DNA of 64,000 bases from Thermogemmatispora tikiterensis (lineage in GTDB: Bacteria > Chloroflexota > Ktedonobacteria > Ktedonobacterales > Ktedonobacteraceae): positions 4,228,151 to 4,292,150 of the forward strand of contig NZ_MCIF01000002.1 of assembly GCF_003268475.1 (NCBI RefSeq). The letters run 5' to 3'. Below are positions 1 through 8,345 of the stretch, in pieces. Both the position numbers and the translations under genes were made by a program. Position 1 is the stretch's first letter, and every line of letters begins with the position of its first letter. The notes under the pieces were generated by a model, which worked only from the letters and a program-made list of their open reading frames with translations, was not told where the DNA came from and ran no database searches.

Positions 1-808
1 CGCTCCCAAGCCAGTCGTACTTGCCCTGGATCATGTTGGTGATGGCGGTGGTGTTGTCTCTGGCGGAGTAGACGAGGATATGTTTGACGGCGGGCTGGCT
101 GCCCCAGTAGGAGGGGTTGGCGTCGTAGATGATCAGGTCGGGAGAGAAGCTGCGCAGCTTGTAGGGGCCAGTGCCGACAGGGTTCTTGTCGTTGGTGAAC
201 TTGGCGGGATCGCTGCTAATGCTGGACCAGACGTGCTGAGGGACGATGTAGGTCTGGCCGATATAGAAGAGAGCGGTGCTGTTGGGGCCGGTCAAGGTGA
301 AGGTCACCGTCTGACTGTCAGGGACGGTGATATTTTTGATGAGAGCTATGACTCCTCCCTGGTCGAGGGCCGGGTGGGCTTTCATGAGATCGAAGGTGAA
401 CTTGACATCGGCGCTGGTGAAGGGCTGGCCGTCGTTCCACTTGACGTTAGGGCGCAGGTGGAAGGTCAACTGGCTACTGTCGCTGGAAAACTCATAGCTG
501 GTCGCCAACCAGGGATGGTAGAGACCCGTGGAGAAGTCCGTGGAGTAGAGCACCTCGTAGAGCAGGCCCTGCGCACCCCAGGCAGCGGGAGTATTGTAGT
601 TGAAGAATGGGTTGAAAAGGTCAGCATTGGGGCCGTTAGGCGCCGGCAAGACCCTGAGCGTATCTGTCTGGGAGGCCGCAGGTTGGGTTGACCCCCCGCA
701 GGCAGCCAGGAAGAGTGCACCCAGGAGCAGCAGTAGTAACATGGCTGGTGCCCCCAGCGCGCCCCGACGCGGGCCTGCTGAGAGCAGCGGCAGATGCCTT
801 GCGTGCAT
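1..808 (-). CDS. Extracellular solute-binding lipoprotein, family 5 (partial, C-terminus beyond window)
   Basis: This is the N-terminal part (about 269 residues) of an ABC-transporter substrate-binding protein of the oligopeptide/cello-oligosaccharide family (SBP_bac_5). It reads leftward and runs off the left edge. The ATG at 808 follows AAGGAGG at 6-7 nt. A second in-frame ATG lies 22 codons later, just before the hydrophobic stretch. The signal peptide ends in a lipobox (LFLAACGG), so the mature protein should be a membrane-anchored lipoprotein. The family pattern is clear: an early LYEVLY segment, then HLRPNVKWNDGQPFTSADV, a hallmark of the family, and later GTGPYKL. The gene diverges from a cellulase and both promoters carry the same operator, so cellobiose or cello-oligosaccharides are the likely ligand. 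That specificity is inferred from context only; peptides remain possible. Confidence 0.88.
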   Translation of the reverse strand, partial: MHARHLPLLSAGPRRGALGAPAMLLLLLLGALFLAACGGSTQPAASQTDTLRVLPAPNGPNADLFNPFFNYNTPAAWGAQGLLYEVLYSTDFSTGLYHPWLATSYEFSSDSSQLTFHLRPNVKWNDGQPFTSADVKFTFDLMKAHPALDQGGVIALIKNITVPDSQTVTFTLTGPNSTALFYIGQTYIVPQHVWSSISSDPAKFTNDKNPVGTGPYKLRSFSPDLIIYDANPSYWGSQPAVKHILVYSARDNTTAITNMIQGKYDWLGS

Positions 809-1070
809 AGTGCCTCCTTGTCTTGTCTGATGGTCTAGCAGATGGAGCAGACGACCCTGCCACGGATCGGCACGCAGGCCGCGATCACCGGGCAAGTCCT
901 CCAGTCACTCCTTGCGCGACGAGACGCTCGATCTGGCGCGCACAGTGCTCGATCCCCAGCTTCTCCGTTTAAGCTCGAGCTGCTCTGAGCTGGCCCTTCT
1001 GCTTCCCTGCCAACTTGATCTTGTGCTCAAGTCGGGCCCTTCTTCCCTTTCTATGCGAGCGAAAGCCTTT

Positions 1071-1106
1071 GTAAACGTTGTCGTTATCGATACCGTTAAC
1101 GATTAC
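1071..1106 (-). promoter_or_regulatory. LacI-type operator, copy 1
   Basis: On the minus strand this 36-bp stretch matches the copy at 1501-1536 (plus strand) at 30 of 36 positions. It begins 4 bp after the -10 box of the promoter for the solute-binding protein gene, a position where a repressor would block transcription. CGTTAAC, CGATAAC and CGTTTAC units recur every 12 bp. The look is that of LacI-family operators. No LacI-family gene is visible in the window. Confidence 0.7.
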
Positions 1107-1110
1107 ATAA

Positions 1111-1139
1111 ATTATAATAGTGAGCGCTTTCTCTGTCAA
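1111..1139 (-). promoter_or_regulatory. Sigma-70-type promoter for the solute-binding protein gene
   Basis: Reading leftward, a perfect TTGACA (-35, 1134-1139) and a perfect TATAAT (-10, 1111-1116) are separated by 17 bp. The start codon at 808 lies about 300 bp downstream, so the leader is long. The operator at 1071-1106 covers the expected start of transcription. Confidence 0.75.
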
Positions 1140-1463
1140 TTATCTGCTTTAGCAGCAAAGCTCTTCAATAATGGATAGATACTCATCAGTAGTAGAGGTA
1201 AATTAAAGGATATATAGCATCAAAAATCTATTGAGTCATAAAGTATAGGTAATCCCTTTAATCGCGGAAGGTAGCAGGCGATTCCGGCTCGAGGTAAGGG
1301 TAACAGTGCATTTTGCCCGAGGGGGCAGGCTGGTAACCGTTGCCAGCTTGCCCCCATTTTTTCCTATCCAGCCGGGAAAACTGTTGGCTTGTTGGTGCCC
1401 ACCGGTGCCCGTTAGCAGCTGGTTCGTCCGGGGGTTGCCCCGGGTCAAGAAGGTAGGCGGCGC

Positions 1464-1493
1464 TTGACAAAGGCCAGAACTGGCAGGTATAGT
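1464..1493 (+). promoter_or_regulatory. Sigma-70-type promoter for the GH5-CBM2 cellulase gene
   Basis: TTGACA (1464-1469) and TATAGT (1488-1493) are separated by 18 bp and point to the cellulase gene at 1676. The operator at 1501-1536 begins 7 bp after the -10 box and so overlaps the predicted transcription start. Confidence 0.7.
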
Positions 1494-1500
1494 TACTTTC

Positions 1501-1536
1501 GTAAACGTTTACGGTATCGTTTACGATACCGTTTAC
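1501..1536 (+). promoter_or_regulatory. LacI-type operator, copy 2
   Basis: Three exact CGTTTAC units start at 1506, 1518 and 1530 (12-bp period), preceded by the inverted unit GTAAACG at 1501. It contains a perfect 12-bp palindrome (1501-1512) and a 9-bp inverted repeat with a 4-bp spacer (1511-1519 and 1524-1532). It matches copy 1 at 30 of 36 positions on the opposite strand. The placement suggests repression of the cellulase gene, released by a sugar inducer. Confidence 0.75.
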
Positions 1537-1675
1537 GAAGCTGTGGTAGAACAGGAGCCGCGGGATAAAGCGACCACAGCGAGCGAGCCGGGCGCAGGGC
1601 TATCTCTGGTGCAGGGATGCGCGATCCCGGTAAGCAAGGAAGCTACCTCTTTGATCTATCAAAAGGGGGGGAACT

Positions 1676-3274
1676 ATGGTCACACCATCCGCGTATCGTT
1701 GGCCTCGACTGAGGTACGCGGCGCTCTCTCTCCTGCTTGTTCTGGCGTCCTTCTCTCTAGCCACCTATCTAGGCGTCAGATCGCAGGCTTTACGTGCCCA
1801 TGCAGCGCCTTCCGTCACTGGCCTGCACGTTTCTGGGAACCAGCTACTCAACGGGCAGAACCAGGTAGTGCGTGCGCTGGGAGTTGACCGCTCTGGGGCG
1901 GAGTACATGTGTCGTAGCAGCACTGCCACCACTGTCTTTGACGGGCCGGTCGACACCAACGCCATCAACGCTATGCTGAGCTGGGACATCACCGCCGTGC
2001 GCATTCCCCTGAATGAGGACTGCTGGCTTGGCATTAACGGTTATCCCGCTGCTCAGTACTCTGCTGCGACCTATCAGCAGCAAGTCATCAATTTTGTCAA
2101 TGCATTGACAACTGATAATCTCATCGTCATTCTCGACCTGCACTGGAATGCGCCGGGTACCCAGCAGGCCAACGGGCAGCAGCCGATGCCCGACCTCGAT
2201 CATGCGCCGGCCTTCTGGACCTCCGTAGCCAACACCTTCAAGAACAACAGTTCAGTTATCTTCGATCTCTACAACGAGCCATACACCAGCAGCTGGGCCT
2301 GCTGGCGTGACGGCAGCACGGCGGCCAATGCCAGCCCCTGTAGCGATGTTGGTTTCGCCGTAGCCGGCATGCAGACGCTTGTCAATACGGTGCGAGCCAC
2401 GGGCGCCACCAATGTAATTATGCTGGGAGGTCTGGCTTACGCCAACGATCTCTCGCAATGGCTGCAGTACAAGCCGACCGATCCTCTCAATAACCTGGTG
2501 GCCTCTTTCCATCTCTACAACTTCAATGCCTGCAGCAGCACGAGCTGCTGGAACTCTCAGGTGGCTCCAGTAGCGGCTCAGGTGCCGGTGATCGCCGGTG
2601 AGATCGGCGAGAACGACTGTGCTCACGGGTTCATTGACACCGCTATGGCCTGGTTCGATCAGCACGGTATCAGCTATCTTGGCTGGGCCTGGGACACCTA
2701 TGACTGCAGCTCCTTCCCAGCGCTCATTAGCAATTACAATGGCACGCCCACGGCCTATGGGCAGGGCCTGCATGATCACCTCATTGCTCTGGCCAGCAGC
2801 GGTGGTGGCAGCACGCCGACGCCGTCGCCGACCCCATCCCCCACGCCGACCACGGCGCCATCGCCGACCCCAACTCCTACACCGCGACCGACAGTGACGC
2901 CGACGGCTACCCCATCGCCGACGCCGTCGCCCACGCCAGGTGCGGGCGCCTCGTGTCAGGTGCACTATAGCGTGGTGAGTCAATGGCCGGGCGGCTTCCA
3001 GGCTAGCATCAGCATCACCAACACGGGCAGCAGTCCCATCAACGGCTGGACCTTGAGCTTCAGCTTCACAGCTGGTCAGCAGATCACTCAGCTCTGGAAC
3101 GGGAGCTATACGCAGCAAGGGGCCCAGGTGACGGTCACCAACGCCTCCTACAATGCTCAGATCCCGGCGGGCGGCACACTTAGCTCACCGCCAGGTTTCC
3201 TGGCCAGCTGGAATGGCAGCAATCCTGCCCCGACAAGTTTCACCCTTAATGGCGTCAGCTGCAGCGTCATCTGA
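1676..3274 (+). CDS. Secreted endoglucanase, GH5 catalytic domain plus CBM2
   Basis: This is a 532-residue secreted beta-1,4-glucanase predicted to cut cellulose. A signal peptide/membrane segment (about residues 13-35) leads to a GH5 barrel (about 45-375). The acid/base is Glu201 in the YNEP motif and the nucleophile is Glu309 in VIAGEIGE; LDLHWN near 153 is also typical. A long Thr/Pro/Ser linker (about 379-424) joins it to a C-terminal CBM2 (about 427-532), which carries paired Cys, conserved Trp residues and the GWTLSFSF segment. The ATG at 1676 is preceded by a G-rich Shine-Dalgarno (AAAGGGGGGG). The promoter and operator upstream suggest sugar-controlled expression shared with the divergent binding-protein gene. 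A second GH5 enzyme with a different binding module lies just downstream. The family call is firm; the exact substrate (cellulose or mixed-linked glucan) is inferred. Confidence 0.93.
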   Translation: MVTPSAYRWPRLRYAALSLLLVLASFSLATYLGVRSQALRAHAAPSVTGLHVSGNQLLNGQNQVVRALGVDRSGAEYMCRSSTATTVFDGPVDTNAINAMLSWDITAVRIPLNEDCWLGINGYPAAQYSAATYQQQVINFVNALTTDNLIVILDLHWNAPGTQQANGQQPMPDLDHAPAFWTSVANTFKNNSSVIFDLYNEPYTSSWACWRDGSTAANASPCSDVGFAVAGMQTLVNTVRATGATNVIMLGGLAYANDLSQWLQYKPTDPLNNLVASFHLYNFNACSSTSCWNSQVAPVAAQVPVIAGEIGENDCAHGFIDTAMAWFDQHGISYLGWAWDTYDCSSFPALISNYNGTPTAYGQGLHDHLIALASSGGGSTPTPSPTPSPTPTTAPSPTPTPTPRPTVTPTATPSPTPSPTPGAGASCQVHYSVVSQWPGGFQASISITNTGSSPINGWTLSFSFTAGQQITQLWNGSYTQQGAQVTVTNASYNAQIPAGGTLSSPPGFLASWNGSNPAPTSFTLNGVSCSVI

Positions 3275-3600
3275 CCTGGCAGCCTTGATACCAGCAGCAG
3301 GTCAGGGATGGCTATTACCGCAAGGACGCGCCTGCTGGTATGTCCATAGATGAGCCGTGTAAGCGGCTAGGGCAAGCGTAGGAGAGGCGGGCGGAGCTGG
3401 GCAGGTTAGTGGAGGCGTTGGGTCGAGGCAGGCGGAGAGGAAGGCGCTCGTCTGAGTGGGCCTGACTGTCCGTCATCGGCCCGCCCTCCACCGCTCTCCT
3501 GGCCGCTCCTCTTGACCATCTTCCTTCCGTCTCGCCTCTCCATCGCATTACTGGCGAGAACCACACACAGGCTCTGGACGCATCTAAGGAGGCATTGGGC
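3275..3600. other. Intergenic stretch between the two cellulase genes
   Basis: These 326 bp hold no convincing gene. I see no clear -35/-10 pair, operator copy or terminator with a T run. The region is pyrimidine-rich near 3480-3550 and ends with the AAGGAGG ribosome-binding site (3586-3592) of the next gene. The second cellulase may share the upstream transcript. Confidence 0.4.
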
Positions 3601-5796
3601 ATGAAGCCATCCTTCTTCTCGCGCTCGCGTCTGCGACCATGGCAGGGACGCTGGATGTTCAGAGCGCTACTGATTGGCGTGTTATTGCTCTGCTCGGCGG
3701 GGTTGGCGCTGGGCACGGCTCGCAGCAGCCATGCGCAGTCGGTGCCCGCCGGGCTGGTCCTCGAATATGCCGATGCTAATACCAGCGCCACGACCAATAC
3801 GCCTCGTCCCCACTTTGAGATCGTGAACAACACCAGCTCCAGTGTCGCCCTCAGCAGCCTGACGATCCGCTATTGGTATACCGAGGATGGTAGCCAGTCG
3901 CAGCAGTTCTGGTGTGACTATGCGGCGGTTGGTTGCAGCAATCTTTCCGGCTCATTTGTCCAGATGAGTGCCCCAACGGCGACCGCTGACACCTATCTTC
4001 AGATCAGCTTCAGTAGTGCAGCGGGGAGCATTGGGCCTGGTGGCAATAGTGGCGAGATCCAGGTGCGCTTCAATAAGAGCGATTGGAGCAACTATAACCA
4101 GACCAACGATTATTCATGGAGTGCGACGCAGACGAGCTATGCCCCGTGGAGCCAGGTGACGCTCTATCTCAACGGGCAGCTGGTCTGGGGGACCGAGCCA
4201 GGCGGGGCCAGTCCGACGCCGACGCCGACGCCCTCGCCTACTCCGACGAGCGTGCCGACGCTGACTCCCACGCCTGGCGTGGGTGGAGGTAGCACAAGTG
4301 GTGGCTGGACGACCAGCGGCACGAAGATTCTGGCTCCCAATGGCAGTCAATTCGTGATCAGCGGCATCAACTGGTACGGCTTCGAGACTCCCGACTATGT
4401 GGCGCACGGTCTCTGGTCGTACGATATCTCGACGATTCTCAACCTGGTCAAGAGCTATGGCTACAATACGCTGCGCATCCCCTTCTCTAATCAGATGTGG
4501 GAGTCCGACCCGGTGCCGCAGAATGACGTTGGCTGTCCCTCGTGTGTGGGGCTGCATGCGCGTGATATCCTGGCCAAGATCATCAATTACGCTGGCTCGA
4601 TTGGCCTGCATGTGATCCTGGATGACCACCGCTCGGAGGCAGGCGAGTCCGCCGAGCAGAGCGGACTGTGGTATACCTCGGCCTATCCCGAGAGCAGTTG
4701 GATCAACGACTGGGTGAGTGTGCAGCGCTGGGTGCATGGTATTCCCCAGACCTTGGGGGCGACCGATACGGTAACGGTGAACTACCTGGCCTCTGATGGC
4801 TGGCCGATCGTCTTGGGCTATGATCTGCGCAATGAGCCGCATGTAGAGGGGACCTATCCCAACCAATACGCCAGCGGGGCTCAGTGGGGTTCGGGCGATG
4901 GTATTGATCCGGCGACCAACCCGAATCCGAATCCGTTTGCCCCGGCCTGTGTGGCAACCTCGTCCTGCCACGATTGGCGCCTGGCAGCAGAGCGCGCAGC
5001 TGATACGCTGCTTGGCGATGCTCAGGCGCACGGTTGGAGCTATCCCTTGATCTTTGTCGAAGGGGTCTCGGCCTATCCGACAGCCTCTGGCACGCAGGCC
5101 AACGGTCCCTACTCCAGCACCTGGTGGGGCGGCAGCCTGCAGGGCGTCAATGGCAATAGTAACAACGCGGGGGCGCCGATCGTGCTCAACGCCGGCGGCA
5201 ATGCCAGCAGCCTGGGTCCGGCGGTCAATAATCAGGTGGTCTACTCAGCGCATGAGTATGGTCCGACGCTCTATCCGCAGAGCTGGTTCAATAGTAGCAC
5301 CTGTTATAAGAGTGGCTGCTCTGGCTCCAGCCTGGTGGATGTCTGGACGAGCAACTGGGCCTACATTGCAACGCCAAACGGCATCAATCCAACCTGGCCA
5401 GGCCATAGCAGCTATCCCTGGAGTAATACCGGGGCTCAGCCTTATAGCTCGGCTCCGGTCTGGATCGGCGAGTTTGGCACCGGCAATAGCGCCAGTGATC
5501 TGGTCTCCAGCGGCGCCGGCTCGCAAGGCCAGTGGTTCACGGACCTGGTCAACTTTATCAAGAGCAGTTATGGCGGCGGAGGCTCAGGTGTGGCCGTGAG
5601 TAATCTGAACTGGACCTACTGGGCGCTGAATGGTGAGGATAGCTATGGCCTGCTCAATGGCCAGTACAATGGTCTGGCCAATCCAACCAAGGAATATAGC
5701 TTCCTCTGCTTTATCGAGACCGGCCCGCTGGCGGTGCCTGCTGGGAGCGGCAGCGGTCAGTGTGGCTCGACGGGTCCGTTGCCAGCGCCGCAGTGA
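3601..5796 (+). CDS. Secreted cellulase, N-terminal CBM3 plus GH5 catalytic domain
   Basis: This is a 731-residue secreted cellulase. The ATG at 3601 is preferred to an in-frame TTG at 3595 because AAGGAGG ends 8 nt before it. A signal peptide (about residues 19-46, ending SSHAQS) is followed by a CBM3 cellulose-binding module (about 48-200; LVLEYADAN, PHFEIVNN and QVRFNKSDWSNY are typical), a short Pro/Thr linker (about 204-226) and a GH5 domain of the type found in Acidothermus E1 endoglucanase (about 235-715). The acid/base is Glu412 in DLRNEPH and the nucleophile is Glu624 in VWIGEFGTGN. The order of modules is reversed relative to the upstream enzyme and the binding modules differ, so the two probably bind different parts of cellulose. 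A terminator-like hairpin follows at 5918. Confidence 0.93.
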   Translation: MKPSFFSRSRLRPWQGRWMFRALLIGVLLLCSAGLALGTARSSHAQSVPAGLVLEYADANTSATTNTPRPHFEIVNNTSSSVALSSLTIRYWYTEDGSQSQQFWCDYAAVGCSNLSGSFVQMSAPTATADTYLQISFSSAAGSIGPGGNSGEIQVRFNKSDWSNYNQTNDYSWSATQTSYAPWSQVTLYLNGQLVWGTEPGGASPTPTPTPSPTPTSVPTLTPTPGVGGGSTSGGWTTSGTKILAPNGSQFVISGINWYGFETPDYVAHGLWSYDISTILNLVKSYGYNTLRIPFSNQMWESDPVPQNDVGCPSCVGLHARDILAKIINYAGSIGLHVILDDHRSEAGESAEQSGLWYTSAYPESSWINDWVSVQRWVHGIPQTLGATDTVTVNYLASDGWPIVLGYDLRNEPHVEGTYPNQYASGAQWGSGDGIDPATNPNPNPFAPACVATSSCHDWRLAAERAADTLLGDAQAHGWSYPLIFVEGVSAYPTASGTQANGPYSSTWWGGSLQGVNGNSNNAGAPIVLNAGGNASSLGPAVNNQVVYSAHEYGPTLYPQSWFNSSTCYKSGCSGSSLVDVWTSNWAYIATPNGINPTWPGHSSYPWSNTGAQPYSSAPVWIGEFGTGNSASDLVSSGAGSQGQWFTDLVNFIKSSYGGGGSGVAVSNLNWTYWALNGEDSYGLLNGQYNGLANPTKEYSFLCFIETGPLAVPAGSGSGQCGSTGPLPAPQ

Positions 5797-5917
5797 GGCA
5801 GGGCCAGCACAGCCCGCGCTCTCGTCGGTTCCACTGCAGTGAGCAGGCAGACAGACAGCTCTAACAGATAACGAGCGCCCCTGCTGGATACGAACGAGCA
5901 CGAGCACCCACCCTGGA

Positions 5918-5964
5918 GGAAGGGCGGGGCGGCGGAGCACCTGCTCTGCTGGCCTCGCCCTTCC
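5918..5964 (+). terminator. Terminator-like hairpin after the CBM3-GH5 gene
   Basis: A 12-nt arm (5918-5929) pairs with 5953-5964 with one mismatch and the loop can fold further. A CT-rich stretch rather than a pure T run follows, so termination is likely but not certain. Confidence 0.45.
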
Positions 5965-6069
5965 TCTCTCCCTCAACGCTTCTCTCCCTCTCGGCTGACC
6001 AGTCCCGTTGGTGCCGCTTCCACCGCGATCAGGTCACTCCTGAAGGCAGCGCGCGTCTCACCTTTGCCC

Positions 6070-6099
6070 TTGACAGGCAGCTTGCCGGTTCCCTATACT
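6070..6099 (+). promoter_or_regulatory. Sigma-70-type promoter upstream of the decayed cbi cluster
   Basis: TTGACA (6070-6075) and TATACT (6094-6099) with an 18-bp spacer. The first start codon of the cluster lies at 6260, leaving a leader of about 155 nt. Confidence 0.65.
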
Positions 6100-6123
6100 A
6101 ACCAGTAGTTATTGAGAAAGATT

Positions 6124-6133
6124 TGCAATTGCA
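6124..6133. promoter_or_regulatory. Palindromic operator candidate and leader hairpin for the cbi cluster
   Basis: TGCAATTGCA is a perfect 10-bp palindrome about 25 bp after the -10 box, where a metal-responsive repressor of the Fur/Nur/Zur group could sit; that assignment is a guess. Just downstream, 6144-6153 and 6161-6170 form a perfect 10-bp RNA hairpin with a 7-nt loop and no T run, so it is not a simple terminator. I could not match the leader to a cobalamin or NiCo riboswitch by eye. Confidence 0.35.
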
Positions 6134-6259
6134 TCTGAGAAGCAGCTCTGACCGGCTGTCGGTCAGAGCTGGCTGCGCCTGCAGCAACGGGCATCCGCGG
6201 CCTTTCCTCGGCACCTGGGCAGTGCTCTGGCTTCTGAGCGGGCTACGGAGATTCCTGCC

Positions 6260-6873
6260 ATGCACATACCCGACGGTTATCTCTCACCTGTCTTCTCCCT
6301 CGGCTCCGGCGCTGTGACCATTCCTACCTGGGCGGTGGTCACCCATAAGGTGCGCGATGTTCTTAATCGGCGCACTGTACCGCTGATGGCCATCTTTTCA
6401 GGCTCTCTCCTTTACCATCATGATGTTTAATGTGCCGGTGCCTGGGGGGACGACGGCCCACGGAGTCGGTGGCACCTTGATCGCCATTGTGCTGGGTCCC
6501 TGGGCGGCGACTCTCTGTTCGGTTGATAGCGGGGCGCTCGCCGGTGCTCTCGACGCGGCGCATCTGGGCGGCGGCCAGTGGCTCCTATGTGGGATTACCG
6601 CGGCGGCTCTGGCGGTTGGATCGAGCTGGGGCTGCAGCCAGTGCTCTTCCAGCAGAACGGGCACCCGCTCTATTGTCCCTATCCGCTTGGGGTGGCCATT
6701 CCGGCGATGTTGCTCTCGCATGCCTTTGGGGCTTCGCTGGTTGAAGCCTTGATTACGGCCCCTGGCTTTGCCTACATCCAGAAGCACCATCAGACCTTGC
6801 TCACGGCCCTGGGGGAAGTCGCCAGCGGCGGTGAGGTTCCCACTGGTGAGGCGCAGGCTCTGCCCCTCTGGCG
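6260..6873 (+). pseudogene. cbiM: Decayed cobalt/nickel ECF transporter substrate component (CbiM-like)
   Basis: The ATG at 6260 opens with the CbiM signature MHIPDGYLSP, whose N-terminus forms the metal site. The frame hits a stop at 6429. Homology resumes in another frame (SFTIMMFNVPVPGGTTAHG, ending near PWAATLC), moves to a third (LIAGRSP, RRIWAAASGSYVG) and again to GLQPVLF and CPYPLGVAIPAM, up to a helix that resembles the CbiM C-terminal part. About 40 residues of the family are missing between PWAATLC and LIAGRSP, so this is more than point frameshifts. At least three frame changes are needed. A working protein cannot be made. The promoter upstream looks intact. In living homologues CbiM is the membrane metal-binding component of a CbiMQO importer. 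Confidence 0.85.
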
Positions 6874-6874
6874 T

Positions 6875-7279
6875 TGGTTCTGCTCTTTATCGCGGGCCTG
6901 ATTACTGGTGGGGAGCGTCTGTATCATCTCTTTGGGGCCGATTGGTCGCAGGTGAGCTGGCCGGATGGGGGAATCATGCTGCTGATTGTGCTGGTTTTTG
7001 CATACGGTCAATGGCTTCTTCGAGGCCCGCAAGAGCCGCACGGCTGGCTTTACCAGTGGAGGCGAACGGCGAGCCTGGATCGTGACCGCTCTGGTGACAT
7101 TGATGAATTGCTCCTTTCAGATGAGCAATGAGGTCTATGCGGCCATGTGTGCGCGCGGCTTCACGGGGACGATTCGCAGCTATAGCGATTATCGCCTGCA
7201 GCGTGGGGAGGTCCTGGCGCTGTTGGGTGCGCTACTGCTGGCGGTCGGCCTCTTTTTCTTAGGGAGAGCGCTGCTATGA
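6875..7279 (+). pseudogene. cbiQ: Decayed ECF transporter transmembrane component (CbiQ-like), C-terminal remnant
   Basis: Only the C-terminal half of an EcfT/CbiQ protein is recognisable: FFEARKSRTAG, corresponding to the first coupling helix, and SNEVYAAMCARGFTG, matching the second Ala-Arg-Gly coupling motif that docks on the ATPase. The preceding hydrophobic segments (near 6875-6990) sit in a different frame, and the usual N-terminal membrane helices are missing. The remaining frame ends at 7279, overlapping the start of the ATPase gene by 4 nt as in an intact operon. The order M-Q-O is the normal one, so this is in-place decay rather than a transposed fragment. Confidence 0.8.
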
Positions 7280-8131
7280 GTATGATACATGGCATGCTTC
7301 AACACTCCAGCCGGATACTGTCATCTATCGGCTGCGCGGGGTGCGCTATCGCTATCAAGGTCGACATCTGGCCCTTGACGGCATCGATCTGGAGATCAGC
7401 CACGGCGAGCAGATTGCGCTCTTGGGGGTCAACGGGAGTGGCAAATCGACCCTGCTGAAGCTCCTCGATGGTCTGCTGGCACCAGAGGAGGGAAGCATGC
7501 GGGCCTTGGGCCGCGCCATCAAGGCGGTGGCGGTGGGGCAGGAGACCTTTACCTTTCATCGCCAGGTTGGGCTAGTCTTTCAAGATCCGATGTGCAGCTC
7601 TTTAGCGCCACAGTCTTTGATGACGTGGCCTTTGGTCCGCTGCAGCTCGGCCTGCCGCGCGAAGAGGTCAAGCGGCGCTGTCAGGAGGCCCTGGAGCTGA
7701 TGGAGATCAGCCATCTGGCCGACCGGGCCCCCTTTGGGCTGTCGGGCGGCGAGAAGAAGCGGGCGGCCATCGCCTCGGTGCTCTCACTGCAGCCGGAGGT
7801 CATTCTGCTGGACGAGCCGACGGCCTCGCTTGATCCGCGCACCAAGTGGGTGCTGATCAATCTCATTCGTCGCCTGGGTGAGCAGGGTAAGACGATGGTG
7901 ACGACCACCCACGAGCTGGAGATTGTGCCATTGATTGCGCGTCGGGTGATTGTGCTGGGCGAGGAGCGACGCATTCTGGCCGACGGGCAGCCAGAGGAGA
8001 TCTTGCGCGATCGTGCCCTGCTGGTGCGCGCCAATCTGATCCATCCCCAACTGCACCGCAGCTGGTCTCTGACCCTGGAAGCTGAAGCGGAGCGGCAGGC
8101 GCCGAGCGACACCAGGGCCTCTTCCCTCTAG
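7276..8131 (+). pseudogene. cbiO: Frameshifted cobalt/nickel ECF transporter ATP-binding protein (CbiO-like)
   Basis: An ABC ATPase of the CbiO family is split over frames. After the ATG at 7276 one frame change near 7310 is needed to reach the family N-terminus (VIYRLRGVRYRY). Walker A (GVNGSGKST) and the Q-loop segment (VGLVFQDP) follow. At about 7588 the sequence reads CCGATGTG where CCGGATGTG would continue the family (DPDVQLFSATVFDDVAFGP), that is, a missing G. The rest, in the third frame (up to 8131), holds the LSGGEKKR signature, Walker B (VILLDEPTASLDP) and the switch His (TTHELE). All catalytic motifs survive, so the decay is young. Its membrane partners upstream are more damaged. 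Confidence 0.87.
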
Positions 8132-8195
8132 TGTACTGTCGCTGTCAGGAGCAATCTCGGCCTGGCGCTGGTCAGTCCGGTACCTCTCGCTGAGC

Positions 8196-8225
8196 TTGAC
8201 ATGGGTGACGAGTGCGGCCTATGCT
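8196..8225 (+). promoter_or_regulatory. Sigma-70-type promoter for the permease gene
   Basis: TTGACA (8196-8201) and TATGCT (8220-8225) with an 18-bp spacer, about 120 bp before the permease start at 8346. Confidence 0.55.
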
Positions 8226-8345
8226 GTTCGGGAAGTCTTTGCTGACCAACCCGCTCCTATCTCCGGTCTCCTGCTGATCATGTGCAGGTCAGGGCTGAAA
8301 TGAGATAGTGGGGCGGGCCAAAGAAGGAAGAGCAGGAAGGGCACT

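Noticed and set aside
2252-3118. Long open frames on the strand opposite the cellulase linker and other GC-rich genes (also opposite the nuo genes, ftsH and valS)
   Set aside because: They are Arg/Gly/His-rich shadows created by codon bias in real genes, without ribosome-binding sites or family features.
6100-6259. A riboswitch (cobalamin or NiCo) in the leader of the decayed cbi operon
   Set aside because: A strong hairpin at 6144-6170 is present, but I could not find the conserved boxes of either class by eye. A covariance search would decide.
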